A stretch of 60,000 nucleotides of DNA, from the NCBI GenBank assembly GCA_949358305.1, contig OX442318.1:2282501-2342500 (forward strand). Direction: 5' to 3'. Position numbers and translations under genes: made by a program. Each line of letters begins with the position of its first letter. Position 1 is the stretch's first letter. The notes below the pieces were generated by a model. That model made no database searches, was not told the DNA's origin, and was given only the letters and a program-made list of their open reading frames with translations. This DNA is from Strigamia acuminata. Its lineage: Eukaryota > Arthropoda > Chilopoda > Geophilomorpha > Linotaeniidae. Positions 52,451 through 60,000 of this stretch are shown here, piece after piece.

Positions 52451-52734
52451 GCGCCGCACGACCACACATTTTTCTCCCTGATGAAGCCAGTAAGTCACAG
52501 ACCTGCCGCGAAACCTCACACATAATGATCAAGATTTAAGTAGCAAAGATGTACTACCGAGCAAATGCCAAGGTTTATGAACTGTGCCGTCCCAGGCTGT
52601 TCAATGGTTCGCCAAATGAGGCCGTTCAATCGATTCATCTCGGGCCATGTTAAGGTCCACGTTCCTCCCATTCTCAATCCCTAGACTTTAAATTCTTTCT
52701 TAATGATTGCTAAATGGCTAGTCTATAACTGTTT

Positions 52735-53035
52735 AAACCTCTAGGTGTGTTTATATCCGTTGAGACCCCTAGGCATATATTTCTGTTTAGACCCCTAGGC
52801 ATATATTTCTGTTTAGACCCCTAGGCATATATTTCTGTTTAGACCCCTAGGCATATATTTCTGTTTAGACCCCTAGGCATATATTTCGGTTTAGACCCCT
52901 AGGCATATATTTCTGTTTAGACCCCTAGGCATATATTTCTGTTTAGACCCCTAGGCATATATTTCTGTTTAGACCCCTAGGCATATATTTCTGTTTAGAC
53001 CCCTAGGCATATATTTCTGTTTAGATCCCTAAGGG
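52735..53035. repeat. 26-bp minisatellite (AGACCCCTAGGCATATATTTCTGTTT)
   Basis: About eleven near-identical 26-bp units, followed to 53150 by a second decaying set (CAGAGGCCACAGGCATTGTA). The unit contains CCTAGG and ATATAT palindromes. Confidence 0.95.
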
Positions 53036-55261
53036 CTGGAGTATTTTATGACCCCTAGGCATTGTAGAATTTCAGAGGCCACAGGCATTGTAGAATTTCA
53101 GAGGCCACAGGCATTGTAAGGTTTCAGGGCCCCTAGATGCTGTAGGATTTCACTGCAACTAGTGTTTGATAGTTTTATTTATTAGATAAAACAACATCCA
53201 TAAAAAAATTAATGTATATACTTGAACTGTGTATATAATTTAATCTAAAAAAGGTTTTGAAGTGCCACTGATCTCTGCAATGTCTATTCTCTTAAGCCGG
53301 CACGAAAACCAACCCGATCACGCATTGCAAGGTGCTTTTCATTCAATAAAGCCGAAAGGTTTATTTCCAGTTAAACCTCAAGAGTGTATTTATTAATTTA
53401 AAGGTGATTCAAAGCTACCTATTCTTCAATGTCTATCTCCAGAGGAAGTGCTATAAATCACTCTGAGCATCCCAGATAGAAATGCAAGATTTGGCCGAAC
53501 ATTTCGTATGCCGACAACACCACTTTATTTTTCACCGGCACGAAACATTTGACATTCGATAACACCGTGCTACGAATTCATTTTCTGATACCAAACACAA
53601 ACACACAGATAAAAGGCCACCTGTTGGCCAATGTCAATATCTTTTCCTCCGCTGGAAAATAAAAACAGCAGCAAAACAACATTTACTGCATTCCAGATGT
53701 GCTGGATGGACCCCATTCATTACTTATTCATCTTTCGCTTCGAGCCAAATGATCTCATCAACTGCTCCTTGGCCTCATTAATACAGCAAAAGAGAGGGAA
53801 AAAATGGTGGAACAAACGTCACAAGTGAGACCCAAGTAAAATCTAGTGGGACTCGTTTGCAGCAATGTACCACTGCGCTATGAGCATATAGGAGCAAACT
53901 GTTTGCGTGAAAACGAGGCAAATTATTATCCTTTGGGGAATTCACTTTTATCGTGTCTCCATGACTACTTTTATCCACAATTGGGTGGTAATGGCACTTC
54001 TTTCATTCTATGGCCCAAAATAAAAATGAATCAAGTGCAGAGGAACAAAGAAGAGCACAGTCATCACTCAAACAACTGCAAAGCAGAGGAAGACATTCCT
54101 TTGAGTCAAATGACTTGACCAATTTCTGTCTTAGAAAACTAGATGACAGTAAACTGAGTGTAAATGGTGTTGGACTCAAAATGGTATAATTAAGTTTGGA
54201 GGAAGAATCCTCGGTTCATTCGCTCGGCTTTTGCAGTTTGCTTGAACCTTTAAGAGTCAACATTTCACAACATCTTTGAACTTAATATTTGCCAAGAGTG
54301 AGGCTTCAAAGCGAATTTCCAATCCCTGGAGAAATTCAGGTCAAAAGTTTGCAGAAAAACCACTATGTTGTTTCTGGGGCAGTTGCACCGGATTTGGATT
54401 ATTTACTGGTGCCGGTCATTGGATTCTTTCCAAATGCCGATGTGCCGATTGCGAGGTCATCCATGAATTTCTTATCAACTGACATAAATTAAACCCATCC
54501 ACACTGATTTTATAGTACTCTACAACCTTGTAATAGACCTTTGGAAAATCATGATGTAATACCCTTTGGCTCCGCCCACAATAATGTGACGAAGAATTCC
54601 ATAGCATTCCACAGCGTTAGTCACGCTGTACTGAATACTCCATACGAATACTGAATAACTTATTGTATCTTTATCCAATGAAATGTGATTAGTTGCACCT
54701 ATCTACCAATCACCACCCTTAGAAATTTTATCTAAAACATTAATTGGAAAAAATGCTCCACGACATTTTCCGGATCCTCAACTTTGCCTGATCGGTAGAA
54801 TTGGATTGACCAAAAGTAATTTGCTATTCTTCCATTCACTATATCTACACTATCTTCCAAGATATCAGAGTGGACCTAAACTATTAATCACCTTGTACAC
54901 TTGACACTAACCCTATAGCTTGTCGTTCAAACATGCGGCTAACCGACAAGATATACAATAGATAGACAAATCCATAGACATATTGATCTTGAGATAAACT
55001 TGTCAAAAGAGTGCTGGGATAGTTTTCCCATTATTAAAACAGTAGACACATTCTATATAAAGAATGACCCCAACAATCTACATACAACATTCTTATGTTA
55101 AGTCTCTTAACACAAAGTAACACAACCGTGGTAAGTGTTTTTATTTGGGGTCTGTGACTCTCGGGCTCCGGACTTTGACCCCTGCCATTGTTCGCCATCT
55201 TGTGTGCCAGTGCGGCACAGTGGTGTATCGAACGTAAACTATTAGTTCGCGAACTAAGATC

Positions 55262-55605
55262 GCGAAATAGTTCACTTTTACAAGTTAACGCAAAAAACGA
55301 ACTTAGTTCACTTTTACAAGTTAACCCAAAAAACAAACTTAGTTCACTTTTACAAGTTAACGCAAAAAACGAACTTAGTTCACTTTTACAAGTTAACGCA
55401 AAAAACGAACTTAGTTCACTTTTACAAGTTAACGCAAAAAACGAAGTTAGTTCACTTTTACAAGTTAACGCAAAAAAAGAACTTAGTTCTCTTTTACAAG
55501 TTAACGCAAAAAACAAACTTAGTTCACTTTTACAAGTTAACGCAAAAAACGAACTTAGTTCACTTTTACAAGTTAACGCAAAAAACGAACTTAGTTCACT
55601 TTTAA
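55262..55605. repeat. 36-bp minisatellite (GAACTTAGTTCACTTTTACA...)
   Basis: Nine to ten copies of a 36-bp unit. It is a multiple of three and free of stops on both strands, so it gives frames of 153 (plus) and 194 (minus) codons with a 12-residue period (SSLLQVNAKNEL on the plus strand). I treat these as artefacts. GAACTTAGTTC within the unit is close to a palindrome. Confidence 0.95.
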
Positions 55606-56489
55606 GAGTGATTACCATGTTTGATGATGAAAATGTTGCAAAAACGTAACTTTTTGAATCGGTTTTAAACGTTTTGATGACGTTTTCATTATCAAAACAT
55701 TCATTTTAATCACATTTTACAACAAAAACATGGAAAAAAATTGTAGTGAACATGAATGTGATGAACACGGTGATGAACGGGAACTTGAATTAGTTCGCGA
55801 TTTGGTGAACAAGATACAACACTGGTCTTTCGCTGTTTTCCAACACGCACGTACGTTACTGACTCACAGTGTCACCTGGCTCCAATGTGTTTAACTCCCG
55901 TATGAGGGTCTCCACCGCCAGGGGTAGTTAACCTGTAATCTCGCGACCCAAGACGTGACTTGGAAACTTCCGGTTGCGTCGTGTGTGCTAATAAATCCAA
56001 GTAGATCGTAAATATCCGATGCCAATCTCTTCTAACTAAATACAACAGTAGGCTTATTGGATACGCTTGGTGTTTGTAATGAATTTAGTCGTTGTAAAAC
56101 TCAATCCCGGTTTCTTTGACACTTCACAAATTACCCAGTGAAGGCACAAAGAGAATTAACTTAGAAGACCACAGCACATGTCACTTACAATTTGCATTAA
56201 CCAAACCTTTGTTGTCTTGGTTCAAATAGACTTGAATGTTATTAATCCAATAAAATAACCCCTTTAACTCCTCTGGATTCAGCTGGACACATTGAGATTC
56301 ATCAAGATGTTACAACATCCTGCTAATGGATCTCAAAGGTTGAAATGCAGACCAATAGCATTAACAGAGGTCTTGATTCACAGATTTAAATTAGAATTAA
56401 TAGAGCATTCAAAATAATTAAAAAAGAGGGCTAGAATTGGCCTGTATGTGTTGGTCTAGGTTCACATTTGTCGCCACATTTTTCACATT

Positions 56490-56870
56490 AGCAGCAGAAA
56501 TTTAGAAAATTATAGAAAAAATTTAGAATATTATAGAAAAAATTTAGAAAATTATAGAAAAAATTTAGAAAATTATAGAAAAAAAATTTAGAAAATTATA
56601 GAAAAAATTTAGAAAATTATAGAAAAAAAATTTAGAAAATTATAAAAAAAAAATTTAGAAAATAAAAGAAAAAATTTAGAAAATAAAAGAAAAAATTTAG
56701 AAGATTATAGAAAAAAATTTAGAAAATTATAGAAAAAATTTAGAAAATTATAGAAAAAATTTAGAAAATTATAGAAAAAATTTAGAAAATTATTGAAAAA
56801 ATTTAGAAAATTATAGAAAAAATTTAGAAAATTATAGAAAAAAATTAAGAAATTTATAAAAAAAATTTTC
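56490..56870. repeat. 21-24-bp minisatellite (AAAAAATTTAGAAAATTATAG)
   Basis: About 16 copies of a strongly A-rich unit varying in A-run length, followed by A/T-rich low-complexity DNA to about 56960. Confidence 0.93.
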
Positions 56871-57200
56871 AGAAAAAAAAAAAAAAAGTTTTTCAAAAAA
56901 ATTCACAAAAATTATAAAAATTATTTCAGCAAAGTTTTTTTTTTCAAAAAATTCAAAATTCTTATTAAATTTGAGAAACCACTTCATGCAAGTGAATTCC
57001 ATAAATGCTCGGCCCACTATTAGTCTAGTTTATACGTGATCGGATTCCACCGACTTTTTTCAAAGAAACCGAACACTCCCTTTACTTTTCTTTATGCCCA
57101 ACATAGTCAACCAATCAAAACAAATTTCTTTGACGAAAAACTTCCAACTACAAACCAAAAATCCTTTTATTTAAAAAAAAGTAAAAAGTAATCCTCTTAC

Positions 57201-57371
57201 CTGTGCTCTCTGATCCTGTTACATCAGGGCATGCCTGATATCGAAAAAGAAGCCGAGAATCTTCTGTACAAGAGTCGACACTCGAGATTGGATTTCGACA
57301 TTCGGTAAGTCCTCGACTGTAGGAGAAGGTGAAAGTGCCATGAAATGGACAACCTTCCGGCTCGGCATGCA
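57201..57371 (-). CDS. Paralogue B, exon 5
   Basis: The 171-bp minus-strand exon has acceptor AAATTTTTCAG and donor GTAAGA. It encodes VHAEPEGCPFHGTFTFSYSR, then GLTECRNPISSVDSCTEDS, then RLLFRYQACPDVTGSEST. It has the same length and phases as A exon 5 (2075-2245), with all cysteines aligned. Confidence 0.92.
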
Positions 57372-57446
57372 CTGAAAAATTTATCCACTTTCTGATTAAT
57401 CATGCATGGCATCTTGACATGCTTTCAATCTAGTCAGCGTAGGTAC

Positions 57447-57533
57447 CTCGAAACATTGAGAACAGCGGAGCATCCCCGTTGATCTTCCCACACAGTGTTT
57501 CTAAAGTAGGTTTATCAAAACTATCACAGTCAG
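57447..57533 (-). CDS. Paralogue B, exon 4 (first exon visible)
   Basis: The 87-bp minus-strand exon has acceptor TATTTGCAG and donor GTACCT. After completing a codon from an unseen exon 3 it reads DCDSFDKPTLETLCGKINGD then APLFSMFR. It matches A exon 4 with a three-residue insertion. The signal-peptide, FPxxW and CYRC exons must lie to the right of the window. Confidence 0.87.
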
Positions 57534-57754
57534 CTGCAAATAGAAGCAAAACACACAACTATTAGAAATAATGTTTCCAATATCTTAATGAAGTCTAAAA
57601 CGTATATAGCATTAAATAACGTATTTCATCAATTGAAAAACTGCATTTGAAAATGCTTTCATATTTCTTAAATTAATAACTCGCAGTAACGAACTTTGTC
57701 GAAATCGCTTGGTTTGTCGAGCGGATGGTGACCCAGGAGAAAAAGGTTCTGCAG

Positions 57755-58060
57755 AATTCTGCATGCTCTGCAGAAAAATTTTCTGCAGAAAAAATCACAA
57801 AATTCTGCAGAATGCTGCAGAAAAAATCACAAAATTCTGCAGAATGCTGCAGAAAAATGTTAACCTTTTCAGCAGAATATTTTCGGCTGGCAATTTTTCT
57901 GCAGGATTCTGCAGAGAAAAATGATTTTCTGCAGGATTCTGCAGAGAAAAAAGATTTTCTGCAGGATTCTGCAGAGAAAAAAGATTTTCTGCAGGATTCT
58001 GCAGAGAAAAAAGATTTTCTGCAGGATTCTGCAGAGAAAAAAGATTTTCTGCAGAATTCG
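57755..58060. repeat. 30-bp minisatellite rich in CTGCAG (GATTTTCTGCAGGATTCTGCAGAGAAAAAA)
   Basis: Five 30-bp units, each with two CTGCAG palindromes, preceded by a related set (AAAATCACAAAATTCTGCAG). The unit is open in several frames on both strands, producing spurious ORFs. Confidence 0.94.
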
Positions 58061-59134
58061 TAGTATCGTTCGCAAACCAATATCACGCATACTCCGTAAT
58101 AGTAAATTCAAATTTTCCATATCAATTTCCAACTTGTAAATGCTTGAAAATTTACTTTTTTAGCAGTGAATTTCTCCATGCCATGTTCTTCCTACCGTTT
58201 GGCAGTTTATCTGACTTTTTGTGGATAGTAGCGCAACCCTACGACTAATTAACTAACTAACTATTCAGCATACACATAAAACAGAAGACATTTTATTACT
58301 GAAAATATAACTCAATAAGACGATTGTTGACATCCAGTAGACACCTACCAACTAAAAGATTCATTGTAACTGACACTCATTTTCATCCTATGCCAAACAT
58401 TCCAACTTTGCACATTTGCTTCTGCATTTCAAATCTTCCAGAAGCATTCAATTGAATATTGAATGCAAACGATTTGCAAGTAGTTGATTAAATGAACACT
58501 CCAAATAAAATATGTCCAACACTTTGCATCAGCAATTACACTCAAACCACATCCACACTGAGTGCCATTTGCAGGCTTAGTGCTGCGTCATCAACAAATC
58601 CACATGGCAAATGGTTTTGCCTGCAATTCGCACACCATTAGGCGTATTCTTGAGTGTCTGCTCGCCGGCAGGACCGACTCAAGATGGTCTGCTCGTGGCA
58701 CAACTACAATTCATTAGCATACAAATTCCTCCACTAATCATGGTTGTAATCAATTAAACTTTTTGGCCTTGACAAAAACACCTACATTCAGGAGACCTAA
58801 TTAACCCGCTTGGCTGTTGGGTTTTTCGAACTTCTGCAAGGATTTCGGTAGAATTGTGTGGAAAATGTCAGAAAAGTTAGAATTTGGAAAACGTTTGCAT
58901 AAATTTGCATAAATTTGCTACATTTTGTGTGGAACACAACAACAACAACAACAACAGCAATAATTTTGCATGACATTGCACGGATAGCCATGATTGTGCA
59001 TGTAGTTTAATGTATTTGCAAGTATTTTCATGTAGTTTAATCTATTTCCAAGTATGCATAGATTTAGATGGATTTAGGTATGTACGTTGTGACACATTTA
59101 GATGGTTTCTTATGATTCTTAATAGATTCAAGTT

Positions 59135-59345
59135 GGTTTTACGCAAATTTGAATAGATTCAATTTGGATTTACGCAAATTTGAATAGATTCAATTTGGAT
59201 TTACGCAAATTTGAATAGATTCAAGTTGGATTTACGCAAATTTTAATAGATTCAAGTTGGATTTACGCAAATTTTAATAGATTCAAGTTGGATTTACGCA
59301 AATTTTAATAGATTCGAGTTGGGTTGACGCAACTTTTAATAGATA
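59135..59345. repeat. 31-bp minisatellite (GATTCAAGTTGGATTTACGCAAATTTTAATA)
   Basis: About seven copies of a 31-bp unit. After 59400 it passes into degenerate GGATTTTCCTAGATTTCTAATAT units up to about 59560. Confidence 0.92.
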
Positions 59346-60000
59346 GATTTCCATGAATTTCGTAGGATTAGTTAAATTTACATGAATTTTGAAAGATTTC
59401 CAATTTTTCATACAATTTCAATATGGATTTTCCAAGATTTCTCATATAGATTTTCCTATATTTCTAATATGGATTTTCATAGATTTCTAAAGTGAATTTT
59501 CCTAGATTTCAAAAGTGGATTTTCCTAGATTTCTAATATGGATTTTCCTAGATTTCAAATTTTTGCATAAAATTAAATCAATTCATACCAATTTTCATAT
59601 ATTTGCACAGATTAAGAAGATTTGCAAGTCCTCAATCTATGAAATTAAAAATTTCCATGAAATTCAATAGCCCACCTAACTAAGATGCAGAAAAGATTTA
59701 ATTTCATTCACATTTTATTACTAGTGCACCCCTGGAGATTTTTCAAGATTTTTCAATGTTATTTAACACTCTCACTAATTCTAATTATCTCTCACTTTTG
59801 ATGTTGGAAACCCAAAGCTTCCCACATCACATTACCTGCTACCTTTAATATTAAACGCTTACAAAAGATTGGCTTGCTTTTTGATAAATGACAAGATGAT
59901 AGTCTGGATAATTAATATCCAGAAGAATCTAAAATCCTTTGCCATAAAGTCATAAATAAAAGATCCAAAGTACAAAATTTAATGACATTTCATCTTTTTG

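Larger units (their letters stand above)
51750..57200. other. Intron of paralogue B between exons 5 and 6
   Basis: 5.5 kb holding a 5S-like block, three minisatellites (52735, 55262, 56490) and unique AT-rich DNA. The stretches 53150-55250 and 55620-56480 show no exon, RNA gene or transposon that I can support. Confidence 0.65.
57534..60000. other. Intron 3 of paralogue B (partial)
   Basis: Two minisatellites (57755 and 59135) and AT-rich unique DNA. I searched for the CYRC exon by pattern and found none, so the next upstream exon is probably outside. 58140-59100 has no feature that I can support apart from a short (ACA)n run near 58938. Confidence 0.6.

Noticed and set aside
58565-58700. 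GC-richer patch as a candidate exon 3 of paralogue B
   Set aside because: No CYRC or NVLQYKE pattern in any minus-strand frame.

Overview
The window is arthropod-like nuclear DNA. The reasons are spliced genes with GT-AG introns, a block of seven CCTAA (TTAGG-type) telomeric units at 5980-6039, Copia-class retrotransposons with insect-style primer sites, and very AT-rich introns full of minisatellites. The species cannot be named from the sequence.

Host genes. I see two tandem paralogues on the minus strand. They encode secreted, cysteine-rich proteins of an arthropod family of unknown function (from memory, the family catalogued with DUF7042-DUF7045 modules; not checked). Paralogue A starts with a signal-peptide exon at 18704-18629. 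It continues after a 12.4-kb first intron with seven exons between 6211 and 625, and it leaves the window on the left. Paralogue B enters from the right, with exons at 57533-57201, 51516-51292, 50727-50496, 38900-38836, 37467-37112 and 28889-28804. Every junction in both genes keeps the reading phase, and homologous exons have equal or near-equal lengths. The first exons of B lie beyond 60 kb. Its last exon(s), expected between about 19 and 28.8 kb, were not found.

Mobile DNA in the introns of B. Three very young LTR elements sit here, all in the same orientation as the gene. (1) 29657-36567: 1160-bp LTRs, AGTT target duplication, and one 1430-codon ORF with no recognisable gag or pol. A 14-nt polypurine tract occurs both at the 3' LTR and in the middle of the ORF. 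(2) 39772-50427: a Copia element with 137-bp LTRs and GTCCG target duplication, whose gag-pol is intact except for (3). (3) 43356-49380: a second LTR element with 473-bp LTRs and GCTTC duplication, inserted inside the zinc knuckle of element 2. Element 3 has a long ORF with a Copia-type integrase-like region that has lost two of three catalytic acids. It has no reverse transcriptase or RNase H.

Other DNA. A 1.1-kb foldback-type element at 26924-28017 has arms carrying mirrored arrays of TGCCAGCG. There are short TIR elements (79-506, 6786-7060, 17391-17505, 51565-51749), a Gypsy RT remnant (about 14791-14938), a 5S-rRNA-like block (about 52337-52450, minus) and more than a dozen minisatellite arrays with units of 19-36 bp. 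No tRNA gene, CRISPR array or bacterial-type operon was seen. Most long open frames in the AT-rich parts are products of minisatellites, not genes.
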